From assembly GCF_032884065.1 (NCBI RefSeq), contig NC_088883.1, positions 32,366,237 to 32,430,236 of the forward strand: DNA of 64,000 nucleotides. Direction: 5' to 3'. The notes beneath the pieces are model-generated. The model had not been told where the DNA came from. It did not search any database and saw only the letters and a list, made by a program, of their open reading frames with translations. Of this stretch, positions 1 through 26,230 are shown piece after piece (position 1 is the stretch's first letter; each line of letters begins with the position of its first letter). Made by a program: the position numbers and the translations under genes. Source of the stretch: Artemia franciscana (taxonomy: Eukaryota; Arthropoda; Branchiopoda; Anostraca; Artemiidae).

Positions 1-17
1 ATCACTTTAATATTAAA

Positions 18-880
18 TTGATGAATCCAGCCACTAACAAAGCAATTAATAAGAAATGCAGTGCAATGCATTATTATTCCTATAGACTAATGATTCGGCA
101 GGATGAAGAAAATTATATTTTAAAATGCCGTGAATTGTTTCACCAATTTGTCGTTGATATGCATGCTAAAATTGAATCAGAACGTTTGCTATATATCCGC
201 CTGAATCAGACCAAGCTCCACTCTGAACAATACATCCATTTGCGAATTGCAGTTATAAATGACGGTAATACCACAAACGTTGGAAGATTAACAATTTTAC
301 CTTCGTCATATGCTGGCAGTCCCCGTCATATGCATGAATATGCTCAAGATGCTATTGCGTATGTTCGTCTCTATGGTCGTCCAGATTTATTTATTACATT
401 TACATGTAATAAATCTTGGGACGAGATACTGCAGCTTTTACTTCAAGGACAATCGGCGGTTCATAGGCAGGACATTACGGCCCGTGTCTTCCGGCAAAAG
501 TGAAATCACTGATACAATCACTACAAAGTAAAACTTGAAGTGTTTGGGTCATTGCGATGCTGGATGTACTCAGTGGAATGGCAAAAACGAGGTTTGCCAC
601 ACGCACATATACTAATCTGGCTACATAAAAAATTACTTCGTACGAAATTGATGATGTGATTTCCGCTGAAATACCTGATAAAAATGTCGATAAGGGGTCA
701 CATGATATTATTGTAAAAAATATGATACATGGACCTTGCGGTGCACTGAACGAAAATTCACCATGCATGGCCAAAGGAAGGTGCACAAAGCAATATCCTC
801 GACTTTTAGTATCAAACATAATTACTGGCAATGATGGTTACCCACAATATAGAAGAAAATTCGATCAAAAAATGATATAG
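18..880 (+). pseudogene. Helitron Rep (HUH endonuclease) domain, frameshifted
   Basis: The first segment (18-503) matches the Helitron helicase-like N-terminal domain: it has NPATNK, a SAMHYYSYRLMIR stretch and GRPDLFITFTCNKSWDEI. After a frameshift, the frame read from about 549 carries VFGSLRCW and GLPHAHILIW. The two histidines of the HUH nuclease motif are at 600-608 (His-Ala-His). A further frameshift leads into DVISAEIPD, NMIHGPCG and CTKQYPR. Helitron Rep nicks and joins single-stranded DNA during rolling-circle transposition. The catalytic Tyr region is missing because the sequence jumps to helicase at about 880, so the copy cannot be active. Confidence 0.9.
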
Positions 881-882
881 CG

Positions 883-2096
883 TTGGCAATTGCGTCGTCC
901 GGAATAGCCGCAACATTACTGCCTGGTGGAAGAACTGCTCATTCCGCTTTGAAATTGCCTCTGAATTTGCATTCTACAGAAACTCCCACGTGCAATATTT
1001 CCAAATCATCTGGGATGGGTAAAGTATTGCAGCAATGCAAACTTATTATTTGGGATGAGTGCACAATGGCACACAAAAAATCGCTCGAGGCTCTGGATCA
1101 ATGCTTGAAAGATTTGAGAGGGAAGTCGAAACCCTTTGGCAGCACATTAATATTGCTTGCGGGAGATTTCAGGCAAACATTATCTATAATACCTAGATCA
1201 ACTCCTGCAGACGAAATGAATGCTTGCCTGAAAAATTCTAATTTATGGGCACACGTAAAAATATTAAAATTAACTACAAATATGCGTGTCCGAATGCAAA
1301 ACGATGACTCTGGTCAAACATTTTCAGATCAATTGCTGGCAATTGGAAACGGAAAGCTCCCAGTAGACTCAATTTCAGGACGTATACAACTACCTGCTGA
1401 TTTCTGTAATTTAGTGACGTCCAAAAATGAATTGATTGAAAAAGCATTTCCGAATATTCTAAAAAATTATAAAAATAATAAATGGCTAAGTGAAAGAGCG
1501 ATTCTCGCACCCAAAAATATAGACGTCCACGAAATCAACAATATTGTTTTGACCAAGATTCGAGACCAGGCAGTCCTTTACAAGTCAGTCGACACAGTTT
1601 TGGAACCAAATGAAGCGGTTAATTATCCATCTGAATTTTTAAATTCCATAAAACTTTCAGGGTTTCCACCACACGTGCTACAACTAAAAATAGACGTACC
1701 AATAATACTTTTAAGAAATATCAACCCACCAAAGCTTTGCAATGGCACGCGACTTGCCGTAAAAAAACAATGGAAAGCCTAATAGAGGCCACAATCTTGA
1801 CAGGGCCTTTTGAGGGTGAGGCTGTTCTTATTCCTCGCATTCTCATGATTCCAACGGATCTGCCTTTTCAATTTAAAAGATTGCAATTCCCAATTCGATT
1901 AGCATTTGCAATCACCATTAACAAAGCTCAAGGTCAATCATTAGAAAAATGTGGTATAGATCTTAATACTGATTGTCTTTCCCATGGACAATTGTACGTT
2001 GCATGTTCGAGGGTCGGTAAACCTGACAATCAATTTATATGCAGCGACAATTGGACAGCGAAGAATGTTGTATATTCGCAAGTTTTACGCAGTTAA
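883..2096 (+). pseudogene. Helitron Pif1-like helicase, frameshifted, no Walker A
   Basis: The segment 883-1782 starts inside the helicase (ASSGIAATLLPGGRTAHS) and shows motif II as IIWDECTMAHK, motif III as LAGDFRQ, and the RAILAPKN and LRNINPPKLCNGTRL blocks. A one-base frameshift in the A run near 1760 passes the frame to 1737-2096, which has FAITINKAQGQSLEKCGIDL and SHGQLYVACSRVGKP, the usual C-terminal end of Helitron Pif1-like helicases, with a natural stop at 2094-2096. The Walker A segment that should precede it is deleted. The fusion to Rep debris at about 880 looks like an internal deletion rather than a splice. Confidence 0.92.
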
Positions 2097-2100
2097 TTTG

Positions 2101-2131
2101 TATTGTATCTATCTATCTATCTATCTATATA
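2101..2131 (+). repeat. (TATC)n microsatellite
   Basis: About seven TATC tetranucleotide units lie directly after the Helitron helicase stop codon, in the non-coding tail of the element. Copy 2 has a shorter version of the same tract at 33918-33931. Confidence 0.85.
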
Positions 2132-2412
2132 AAAACGAGTTGTGTGTATGCATGTTTGTTTGTTTGTAAAAAGAGCGTTTGCATATGACGTCATTATTAG
2201 TACATACGGCTTTGTATATGCACAGACAATGGGAAAGCCAAGAATGTTGTATATTCGCAATTTTTACGTAGTTTGAAACACATATATAAATCTATCTATA
2301 TTCACAGGTGGGACACAGGGACACAACTACAATGGCGCGTAACTAATATGGCGCGTAACGACTTACGCGCGCGGGGGGGCTTGGGGGGGCGCGAAGCGCC
2401 CCACCAACTAGG

Positions 2413-2448
2413 TGTTGGGGTGGCGCGAAGCGCCACCCCAACAGCTAG
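2413..2448 (+). other. Helitron 3' terminus: 14-bp hairpin and CTAG
   Basis: TGTTGGGGTGGCGC (2413-2426), loop GAA, then the exact reverse complement (2430-2443), one G, and CTAG at 2445-2448, followed by T. A short GC-rich hairpin a few bases before CTRR, with insertion before T, is the established Helitron terminator. A subterminal palindrome, GCGCGTAA / TTACGCGC, lies near 2355-2376. Copy 2 has the same structure at 34049-34084 with a compensatory base-pair change. Confidence 0.93.
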
Positions 2449-2469
2449 TATATATATATATATATATAT
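2449..2469 (+). repeat. Short (TA)n directly after the Helitron CTAG
   Basis: About ten TA units abut the Helitron 3' end. The second Helitron copy is also followed immediately by a much longer (TA)n array. 2470-2600 holds nothing else recognisable. Confidence 0.85.
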
Positions 2470-2599
2470 GTAGCATGTAGCATTCAGAACAAATATTTAG
2501 ATTGGTAAAAATTTGTATTGATATTGGCTAAATCTTTAAACATTTGGTAGTATCCCAATCTGCCAACCAAACCTGTCTGTTTCGGGTAAAACAAAAAAA

Positions 2600-4165
2600 A
2601 AACAAGTTTTTTTAAATGAAAGTAAGGAGCGACATTAAAACTTAAAACGAACTAATTTACTCCGTATATGAAAGGGGCTTTTCCTCCTCAACGCCCCGCT
2701 CTTTACGCTAAAGTTTGACTCTTTCTCTTAACTCTACTTTTAAAACAGTAAAAAACTTGTTCTGTTTTTTTTTTTTTTTCTGGACGTTTTTGAATTAATG
2801 CATGTTTTGTTCTTGGCTTTCCGCACATAAATAATTAAAAAGAAATTTGCATATTAACTTTTTTTTTGGCTAAATGGCTTTTCATAGTTTTAATCGGAAG
2901 ATTTTGAGGAAAAAAGGAGCGAGGGAGGAGGCCTAGTTGCCCTCCAATTTTTTTATTACTTAAAAAGGCAACTATAACTTGTAATTTTTTACGAACATTT
3001 TTATGAGTAAAAAATATAAGTAACTTACGAATTAGCTTACGTAGCGAACTTCTGTAATCGTATGTTTTTATTGCGTATATGAGGGGGCTCACCCCACGTC
3101 GATACCTCGCTCTTAACACTAAAGCTTAAATTTTGTCCCAATTCCTTAAGAATGACCCCTGAATCACAAAGGCCGTGGAATAACTAGTTGTAACTGCTAA
3201 AAATACTTTAGCGTAAAGAGCGAGGTATTACGAGGAGGTAAACCCCTCATATGCGTTATAATGTCTGTTTGTTTTCAGTTTTAATGCTGCTCCTCACTTT
3301 CAGTAGAAAAAACTTTTCATATTTATTTTTTCATTGTTTTTTTAAATAATGCTAGAAAATCCTGCGCCCCCTCCATTGAAAGTCTCTTCCCCCATGGGAA
3401 GTTCCTCCCATGTAACCCCTCCCCTCAACCCCCCCCCCAAACCAAAAAAATCCCCCTGAAAACTTATGTACACTTCCCAGTAACCATTACTATATGTAAA
3501 CACAGGTCGAATTTTGTAACTTGCAGCCCCTCCCACGGGGACTGCGGGGGAGTAAGTCGTCCCCAAAGACATAGTTATTAGGTTTTTCGACTATGATGAA
3601 TAAAATGGCTATCTCAGAATTTTGATCCGGTAATTTTGGGGAAAAAATGAGCGTGGGAGGGGACCTAGGTGCCCTCCAATTTTTTTGGTCACTTAAAAGG
3701 GGCGCTAGAAATTTGAATTTCCGTTAGAATGAGCCCTTTCGCGACATTCTAGGACCACTGAGCCGATATGATCACCCCTGGGGAAAAAAACAACAACAAC
3801 AAAAAAAACAACAAATAAACACGCATCCGTGATTTGTCTTCTGGCAAAAAATGCGAAATTCCACATTTTTGTAGATAGGGGCTTGAAACTTCAACAACTT
3901 CGTCGATTTTCGTTAAGATCGTATGACTTTTAGAGGGTGTTTACCCCTATTTTCTAAAATGAGGCAAATTTTCTCAGGCTCGTAACTTTTGATGGGTAAG
4001 ACTAATCTTGATGGAACTTATATATTTGAAATCAGCATTAAAATGCGATTCTTTTGATGTTACTATTGATGTCAAAATTCCATTTTTTAGGGTTTCGGTT
4101 ACTATTGAGCCGGGTCGCTCCTTACTACAGGAGCGGGAAAAATTTCGTTACCAAGAACTGTTTGA
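2600..4165 (+). repeat. Composite dispersed repeat, copy A (forward)
   Basis: This ~1.5 kb block recurs in reverse orientation at about 29545-30840 (copy B) and in part at 54231-55580 (copy C). Shared landmarks are AAAGTAAGGAGCGACATT, CGCTCTTTACGCTAAAG, GCCCTCCAATTTTTTTGG, GGACCACTGAGCCGATATGA and a final TTACTATTGAGCC. Inside it are several nested palindromes: an arm at 2604-2760 of the 263-bp foldback unit seen whole at 55318-55580, and a diverged inverted arm at 3190-3325. There is no coding potential; proline-rich reading frames over the C runs at 3420-3440 are artefacts. It is probably a non-autonomous DNA transposon or a nest of them. Confidence 0.8.
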
Positions 4166-7100
4166 TTAGAAATAAACCTCTGCTTCGATAACTTGAATTT
4201 GCTGAACACTACGCAGTTAAAGCTAAGTTTTACATTCTTCGTGCTTTTATTCTGATTGTAGGGCCTGCAGGAGAAAGGGTGATAGCTAAAATGCAAATTG
4301 AACCTATCAAGGGAAACGTCCTTTCATAAATTTAGGTAGCTGATAAACTATCTATTTTAACAATCAAGAACTTCGTTTTGCAATCCAAATTGTCGTAAAA
4401 AAAAACAATAGATTTATACCTTTATCTCTCTGTTGTGTAACACAACAGCTCATGTTTTCAACCTATTTTGAATAAATGTATTTTGAATTTACTCGTTGAA
4501 CATAATTATTTTGATCACGTCATACTATACCTTCATGGCTTCTATCGTTGTGGGAATCACAGAGAGGATATCATAGCTCTTAAATTCTGGCTTTTGAATC
4601 TGAAAAAGAAAACATTCTTGGGAAAACTTACAAAAAAATTAAGACATCCATTATATTTTCACCATATTTAAAAAAGTATTAAAAGGGTAAAAACTATTAT
4701 TTGAAATAACGAAATTCCCTGAATTCACAATGCTGCGTTGGTACTTGATTAAACACGTTTTTTTTATATTTGTGTCAAATCTATTCTGTTTTTTGATAGA
4801 AGTCCATGCGTCATAACAGGTTACCAATTAGGTAGTAACATCTTAAATAGGTTGCTGATAAAAACAGTTTCATTACAAATTCAACAGAGTTCTATACAAT
4901 CAAAACTAGAATTTCAAAAAAAGAGATCGATTTATGAAAACTTATAGAAACGTGGGGAAAGTCTGATACCACATAATATTCATTTCCTACTAAATTGAAT
5001 CTAACAAACTGTTTTCTAACAGTAACTGATATTAGCTTCTATAGAGTTCTTTTTCAGAATTTTCCTATATAATGTAATTAATGAATTTCAAAGATACTGC
5101 GCAGGTAATCCATCACTAGGTCTCAAAGTTGCAGTCTGCTATTTTTAACTTGCACTGGCTATGGGGGAGGGGCGACATCCTCCACAAGCTATTTCCCCTG
5201 GTATGCCAAAAATAATATGACTTCATCATCTGACAGAGAAGGAAGAGTCACTAAATGTCCGTAAAAAACAGTTTTTATACCTATCTGACCAAAGATTAAA
5301 CCAATTTTTTTGCCACTGTGTATCAGACTTATCCAATAGGAAAATCTTACAAATATCTTACCACACGTGAACAAATCATTGAATGTAAATTATTTGTTGT
5401 CTTTAAAACCAAAACCATAACACATACTATTAAGGTTTGACTCCAAAACTTACACATAGCTATTGTACATTTGTGACTATAAAACAAATATTTATTGGCA
5501 CTTGCCAGGGACTTCCTTACATAGCACAATACCATGACAAACTCGATGTATTTTAAGTCACCTGGTAACCTGGGAACAATCCTTTGCTCAATGGGTGTTT
5601 CAATACTTCGCTCAATTTTCTTGAGTAGTATCTTGAATACACTGAAGATCCTGATCAAGACCACATTTAAGGCTGATATTCGAACATTTTTGCTCGATTC
5701 AAAGCTTGACGGATTAAGGAAATAAGGCCGCATCTAGGGGGGATAGGGGGTTTGACCCCCCCCCCCCAAAAAAAAAGAAAAAATCCTGTCCCATTCGTAA
5801 AAATGCAGCAAAAATGCAAATAAACAGATTTTTTGATGTTTTTGTGGACCCTCCCTCAGGGGGGTGGAGGTTATTATATAAAAAAAGTCAGTGGGGCTTA
5901 TCATTAAATAGTAATAATAAAAAATAATACTTTGTTCATACTATCATATCAAAAGAAGTTGCATAAAGATAAAAATTACCAGCTTCACTAGAATTTTTTT
6001 ACTTAAAGAATGTATGCTAGAATATACTGAGGGCAGTCCTTCAGCACTACATCTACGTCATATCACATTTTAGTAGTTTGAATCTATATCTGCTTATACC
6101 GGGAGAGGGCAGGGCTGGGAATGTCACCTCCCCTTAGGGCCTACAGATCTATCTCAATTCATAATACATGAAAAAACACAATCTTTTAAGAAAAGTAAAT
6201 ATTGAAATTAAATCATAAGTAAGTTCACATTACATGAACAAATGGACAAATTTCTAAATGAACAGCTTCTAATGACCAAACGTTACTGCAGATAAAGAAA
6301 CCGAAGCAAAAATGAACATCAACTGCAATACATTCAAAGTTCAAACGGAACAGAAACTACCACCAGTTACTGCGATGTCACCATTCTGTAAGATCTTGGA
6401 AGTTCCCATTTCTGCCCCTTTTCCATTGAGAAAACTGATTTTCCATGAAAGTGGGGACTCCATTGTAGCTCAAGTTAACCCAATTGAAGCCATAGCTGGT
6501 CCTCTTTAACTCAATCCTGTTTAATTCAGCCCCATATAACTCAAATCCAATACATCTCAACTCTAATTCAATGTAACCCTACTTAACCCAAGACTATTTA
6601 CTCCAACGCAATCTTATTTAACCTAGTCCGCATTGAACTGAACTCCATGTAGATCAAGTTCCATTAGTCAACTCAACTCTTCCTGATGCAGCTCAATCCA
6701 CATTTAAATCAACAAGAATTAATTCAATGATATTTGAAAGATGTATTTATTTTAATTTTCAATTATAAACGTTTCACTTGAATGAAGTTGTATTTGTTCA
6801 TTCGTTTATTAGTGGGTAAGTATTAATCATCTCGTAGAATTTAAATGTAATTCTACTTTTTCCTTACCTAAGAAACAGCAACAATCTAGCCTTCCGTCTT
6901 GCGTATTTTAAACAAGCCAAATTTGCCTTTAAGCTTGTAGCTCGTAAATAACACACCTTTCTTATTTCTCAAGTAAAGTAATTTTTTATCTCAGAGCCTG
7001 TAGTGTTTTGTCCAAGGTAGGTACAGTTTACGATAATGTTAAAGCTTATTTGGTTAGCTGAAATCAAAACATCTTTTTGTTATTCAAGTCAGCAATTCGA

Positions 7101-7380
7101 CTTCTGACTGATACCGAGTAAACTTAAGACATATAATATTTTGGGGAAGTAATGAAGGTATGACGTTGAAAACACCTTTCTGCACCATTATATGGGATGT
7201 ACATCCAGTTTATATCGCAAGCAGTCAGATTTTTCGATCGTGGGGGGATAATCACAGCCAAAATGACTTATTTGGTGAGCTTGACATAAACAACTGGGCT
7301 CATCTCCAACGTGAAAGATGGTGATAATGTATCCGAAATGTGTACAATTCTAGTTACATCGGCCAAAGAAGAGAAAGAAA
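4166..7380. other. AT-rich region with no recognisable gene
   Basis: No domain, RNA gene or terminal repeat could be supported. A C run (5757-5767) and an A run follow the minus-strand frame at 5347-5733, which is long by chance standards but matches nothing I recognise. The missing 3' exons of RPP30 (minus strand) could lie here or further left, but no convincing p30 sequence was seen. Confidence 0.5.
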
Positions 7381-8040
7381 GTGATTCCAAAATTTGTGAT
7401 TTTAGGCCGGTGTGAAACTCCTGCTATCGGTGATGCTGTTGCTGCTAAAGTGACTAAAGAAATAAATGAAATGTCACGTAAGCTAGATGGGTTTATGGAC
7501 CACTACCACACTTGCGCTGCATCCTCACATACAGTTCCAGTTTTTCCAATTCCCAATCGATCGTATGCAGTTGTGTTGACAAACTACCCTACAAGCATTC
7601 CAAATCAAGTTGAACGTAAACCCTTCATTGAAAATATGTATAAGGAGTCCCACCAATGAAATAACTGAGCTAAGAAACAGTCAGAAAGAATGGAAGCTCC
7701 TTATTCACTGCTGCTGTTGGACTTGCTGAGAATGTTTCAAAAATGAAAACTAACACCATGGCAAATATAAAAAAGCCCCTGTTCACAGGAGCTCTCTAGA
7801 CGAAGACTCATTGAGAGAGTTATCTTTTTAAGGCTGCAAAGTTAGCCAGTTTGGCTCTTCCCGAGAGTTCCAAACTTTCTTTTACTGTATGCGGCTCCTC
7901 CGCCCACAAGTCTAACAAAGATACCGCATGAGCCACATCTATGTTCTGCGTCAACTGCAAGACGCAAGGTCCTCATTGTTTCAGTGTAAACTGCCCTTTG
8001 AGCAAATCAGCAATCAATACGCTGTCAACAAAAGAGTAGT
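7381..8040 (+). pseudogene. Non-LTR retrotransposon ORF1 remnant (zinc-knuckle type)
   Basis: The segment 7381-7659 reads RSYAVVLTNYPTSIPNQVER-KPFI, like the Ser-Tyr-Ala start of the nucleic-acid-binding region in arthropod LINE ORF1 (gag-like) proteins. It continues across a frameshift as TNEITELRNSQKEWK. At about 7950-8030 another frame has FCVNCKTQGPHCFSVNCPL, a Cys-Cys-His-Cys zinc knuckle with preserved spacing. Several frame changes and stops show it is dead. The matching reverse transcriptase is not adjacent; it may belong to the same family as the RT debris at 13358-14740. The family assignment is by motif only. Confidence 0.55.
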
Positions 8041-9117
8041 CATAAGTCATACTTTTCATATAATTGCCACTGCATATGCATCCATAATTACTTGCGCCTC
8101 AGCAGACACATTTTGACAATAATTTTTAATTCATTTGCCATTCCCCACATTCTGTATGTTGCCCCCTTTTGGAAGATTTTTACCAAGTCCGATATGAGAA
8201 AAATCTTTTCATGTTTCTTCAGGTTCACTAAATACCTGCTACAATTCCCTGCATGGTCACGAAATTCTAGGGTAATTCAGAAGCTTGCTTCCAGGATGGT
8301 TCCAGAGGTTTTCTTCTAAAATAGTTCAGAGGTTTTCTTCTAGGAAGTTCAGAGGTTCAGAGGGTATTATTCATTTTGTTTTTATTCATGAGGCCATGAT
8401 TAATCTCGGATCCACAACTAATCTAAAAGAAGTAGGCTTCGTTAATCTTAAAAATTTCTTTGTATCTTCAAAAGTAGTTCACACACCAAATTGGGACGCT
8501 GTGTCTTCACAAAATGACCACAATGATGACCCAGTTTAGCCTAAATTAACCAAAGCTTCAAATCTGACAAAACAAGCAGTGTAAAAACCGCCATTTTTCA
8601 CTGAATCATTATATCTAATCAAAAAAGCAAAAACTTATCAAGACTAGGCTCCAGCGAAACTTGTGCACAATTAAAGAGAGAAAATCAGTTTCTTAGTGTT
8701 TTCCCTTCAATTATTCTTTAGATATAATGCTGATATAAATGAATACTGTATATTTCGATTTGTCAGAAACTAGACAATTTTTCACTAAGTCTTTTTTTAC
8801 TTTAAAATTTAATTCTACAAAAGTCAGGATGGCAAACACTTTAACCTACAGGGGTGTAGCAGAGCCACTTGATATCCCGATACAATTTACAAGATTAATA
8901 ACTTTTAAAGCAAGGAAGTTTTTAAGATAAGCAAATACTAATACTTAATTATTTCATTTTGGAGCTATGGCATTCAAAACTAGCAGTAAAAAAGGATCCT
9001 ACAGCTTTCCGTTTAGTCAAAAGCCGAAATAGGCCTGCTGCTATTAAATCAGAGTCAGCCCAAAGATGTATTTACAGTTAATTAGCTCCTAAATTGGCTA
9101 AGATCGTTGATCAATTC
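8041..9117. other. Region with no recognisable gene
   Basis: AT-rich sequence with a short direct triplication around 8296-8360 (variants of TTCAGAGGTTTTCTTCTA). Nothing else could be supported. Confidence 0.5.
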
Positions 9118-9262
9118 CTGGCGTGGCCAGTTATTTTGTTTGAAACGGGGGTCAGTTGTGTGACTCTTGTAAGCTCAGCCAGAGTCTACCCAGTATTAAA
9201 ATGGGTACCTAGAGAGATCTGGGGAAGGTAAGCAGGAAGAGTGTGCGAAATCACAGGAAGGG
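9118..9262 (+). mobile_element. tRNA-derived SINE, body fragment (5' part)
   Basis: Matches the body of the full-length SINE at 52749-53061 from just after its tRNA head: ACGGGGGTCAG, GTAAGCTCAGCCAGAGT, CTGGGGAAGGTAA and CAGGAAG...GTGTGCGAAA are shared in order. The tRNA-like promoter is absent. Similarity fades at about 9262 and resumes for the 3' part of the same SINE at 11541-11645, so this may be one copy split by later insertion. Confidence 0.8.
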
Positions 9263-9420
9263 TTTGCCCCCAGCAAGGGCGTAACTACCGTATTTTTATT
9301 GGGGGTAAGAGGGGGTGGTATTGAAGCAATGGACGAAAAGCAACTGTTTAACAAACACACTACTCAGTGAATTTAAAAACATTACGTGATACATTATAAA
9401 CTATAAACACACATTAAACA

Positions 9421-11540
<2,120 letters not shown>

Positions 11541-11645
11541 CACTGGTCCCAGCCCCCCACTGCACTTCCTGGCTGAAGTGCCTTGAAACGGAGATCAGCA
11601 CGGCCGGTTTTGACTTCAAGGATCTAGTGACGTATCCTTTACCTC
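11541..11645 (+). mobile_element. tRNA-derived SINE, 3' body fragment
   Basis: Shares GCACTTCCTGGCTGAAG, GAGATCAGCAC, AAGGATCTAGTG and ATCCTTTACC in the same order with the 3' half of the full-length SINE at 52749-53061. It begins where the fragment at 9118-9262 ends, with a short overlap of C-rich sequence. Confidence 0.8.
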
Positions 11646-11904
11646 TACTTACCTAAGGGTTAGATAGATCAGTATTGTGGACTTCCATCCTCTGCTAGGT
11701 CTGATACGTGTTTGAATAGTGCGTCTTATACGTTCACACCAGGTTATTCAGCTATGCACAATAATTTTAGCAAATCTTCTCAGATTTGCTAAAAAAAAAA
11801 ACACTCTCATGAAGAGCTCAAAACCATTAATTTCGTTCTGTTATAAAATTATGGAAATAAGAGATACGCTCTTGGGTTTCATGCAATGACCATAGTTCAC
11901 TTAC

Positions 11905-24077
<12,173 letters not shown>

Positions 24078-24589
24078 CTTTTATATTTTTAAATGTGCAT
24101 GTACTGTTGCCAAATCGAACAGAGAGGATTATGCTTCCTTGAGCCCAAATTATGCTTTTTTGGCCAGATTTATGCTACGCTTCTATACTTTCCCAGGTTT
24201 CATGAAAAAGTTGGTCAGTTAAGACAAGTCAAATTTTGTCTTATCTTAATAAAGGTTCTGAATAGAATACAATCTGATAATAATAGCCTAATAGTTTATT
24301 TTTAACCCGCTAATGGAACAAAAGCGGGGTATAAACAAACGAGGCATAGAAAAAGGTAAAATAGCATAAAAAATAAGTAAAAACCCTTCTTTTTATGTCC
24401 AGGGGAAGGATCTTGGTTTACAATTTGGCTCACGTTTTTCGTCTTTTTTTGCAAGTTGTCTTTCTTCTCGGAGCGGGGGGCCGCATTTGAAAAACATAGT
24501 GTCTTACATCATCATCAAAATTTTACTTCATATACATTAAAAAAAGAAGGAAAAAATGCGGTTCCTATTCAATGATCTTCTTCATCTTC
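24078..24589. other. Upstream flank of RPP30
   Basis: Proximal 5' flank of the minus-strand gene. No confident core promoter was identified; T-rich and A-rich tracts only. Confidence 0.4.
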
Positions 24590-25020
24590 ACTTTTGATTC
24601 GACTTCTTGACCAGGGGGTGGGATGGCTACGTAAAGATTCTCGGAATAGTGGAGCTTGATCTGATTGTCTGTAAGGACATATTTGTAGCAAACTGTATCT
24701 TTTGTTCTTAGTAGCGATTTTGTGACCAGCACGGCTTAAATACTTTTTTTCTTCAACCTATTCCGGTTTTTTGTCTTGACATCACTGATTCAAGAAAAAA
24801 TTCTTTCAGAGTCTGCATTCAAATGCGGTAGGGAGAACATCCTCTCGGCGAGTTCTGCCAGATCTGGAAAAACTCTTTCGTCGGTAAAGTTTCTCATTTT
24901 GTGTATTTTTCTCCACCTCAAGTCTGTAGTAATTTTGCTCATATTTATCTTTTCGGAGTCGTTAAAAGCATATGGCAGCTTGCGCCACTGAGAGTCAATA
25001 TCTGTGAGTTTTGGCATGAG
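24590..25020 (-). pseudogene. hAT-type transposase C-terminal (dimerisation) fragment
   Basis: Minus-strand frame from 25017: MSKITTDLRWRKIHKM, then FPDLAELAERMFSLPHLNAD followed by SERIFS, the signature of the hAT C-terminal dimerisation domain. The same frame continues past a TGA with SDVKTKNRNRLKKKSI and TKSLLRT, as in full-length hAT-like proteins, then past a TAA. In-frame stops mark it as a pseudogene. The N-terminal BED finger and catalytic core are absent. It sits between the RPP30 and DDX1 start codons. Confidence 0.8.
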
Positions 25021-25869
25021 ACTTGGAAATCAGTTCACTACGACACCTAGTAACCTAGTACGTAGTAGCTATCAACCAGTTCTTGAACCATGAACCATTG
25101 CCTATGGTTGAAAGGGCTAGGCCTAATTGCACAGCAAAATTCTCTCACCGTTCACCACCACCAACAACAACATGAAACCCCTCTAAATCTCAAAATTTCA
25201 TCAAACAATCATCTTCACCAATCCAATCCAACTAATCAGCACATGTCTTTAAATTCAAATATTTTGCTTGCGATTTTCTTTTCCATAGACCACAGACCAC
25301 AGGATCAGAACAAAAAAATACCAGATGGTTCGTAGTCTGTCACTGTACCAAAAATTTTCCTTTAGTTCGGTCGAAATATTTGATAAACCATCTTTGGTGT
25401 TCGTTTTATTGATGTGACGTTATGAGTTGTTCTACATCGTCTTAAACTATGCTTCAATTATGCTACCTTAAGGAAGATTATGTTTGGATGCTTTGGTTCC
25501 TAATTACGCTACGTTCCGCATAATGATGCTACATCTGGCAAGACTATGTGTATGGGGTTAATCAGCCTAGCCGTGCTTTGAAGAAACAAAAATCACTAGA
25601 TTCTAGATATAAGAAAAAACGCAAAATACCACTTCTACTACTAACAACTCACTAGAGCATTGAGCTATCTGAGGCCAACACAGCTAAGCGCACTTTTCTC
25701 CGTTTCAATCTGTTCAAAGCCTTTCTATTTACACCCTCACAGAAAATTTACATTTCCCTTAAATCTTTCCTTTTGACATCTTCCCACCCCATTCGGGGAC
25801 AACATGCTTTTTGTTTGGCCCTATATGGCTATCCTAGTCATCACAACTTTTCTCCCATTATAGCCCTGG
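25021..25869. other. Intergenic, nothing recognised
   Basis: Between the hAT and LINE remnants. No feature was supported. Confidence 0.5.
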
Positions 25870-26230
25870 AGAGCAGGACTGAGCCACGATTTTGTGGGAA
25901 TTACGGTGTGAAATGCGGTCAGTAAGTTGCGTACCCAAAACAATTCGTAGGCAATTTCTTTAGGGAACATCTAGCAAATCCTCTTCTCTCTTTCGGAGCA
26001 ACCACTCTTTAATGTCATCACTATATCTTCCAAAATTCTGATTTTGGTTCGCAGACTTATCCCTGTATTACTCCATACTTTTCTCAACTGCGAAAAAACA
26101 TCCTGGGTCTTGGTTATTCTACTTCTAGCATCTTCACTGCACTCATTGTCTTTAGAAAATACAATATACGTAAGTGAAGTTGTCTGCTCGATCAATTTCT
26201 CGATACCCAACATCATCTTTTCACCTTCAT
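25870..26230 (-). pseudogene. Endonuclease-reverse transcriptase (LINE) 3' fragment
   Basis: Minus-strand frame 26216-25971 reads CSEDARSRITKTQDVFSQL, RKVWSNTGISLRTKIRILED and IVMTLKSG, matching the region after the RT core of abundant arthropod/metazoan LINE proteins (GGCSEDVKSRIAKAQGVF type). A frameshift leads into EEDLLDV and RNCLRIVLGTQLTDRIS down to about 25880. Only this C-terminal part is present and it is broken. Confidence 0.85.

Larger units (their letters stand above)
1..2448 (+). mobile_element. Decayed Helitron, copy 1 (5' end outside window)
   Basis: A rolling-circle DNA transposon remnant. It contains a Rep-like region (18-880), a Pif1-type helicase region (883-2096), a non-coding tail, and a 3' terminus made of a perfect 14-bp hairpin followed by G and CTAG (2413-2448). 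The order Rep, helicase, 3' hairpin, CTAG is the diagnostic Helitron architecture. The reading frame is broken by frameshifts near 503-540, 610-650 and 1760, and by an internal deletion near 875-883 that removed the end of Rep and the helicase Walker A. The TC 5' terminus is not in the window. A related copy lies at 32470-34084. Confidence 0.93.

Noticed and set aside
5347..5733. 128-codon minus-strand open frame
   Set aside because: No recognisable domain. A weak resemblance to an RT region (FKILLKKIERSIETPIEQ) is not enough to call it.
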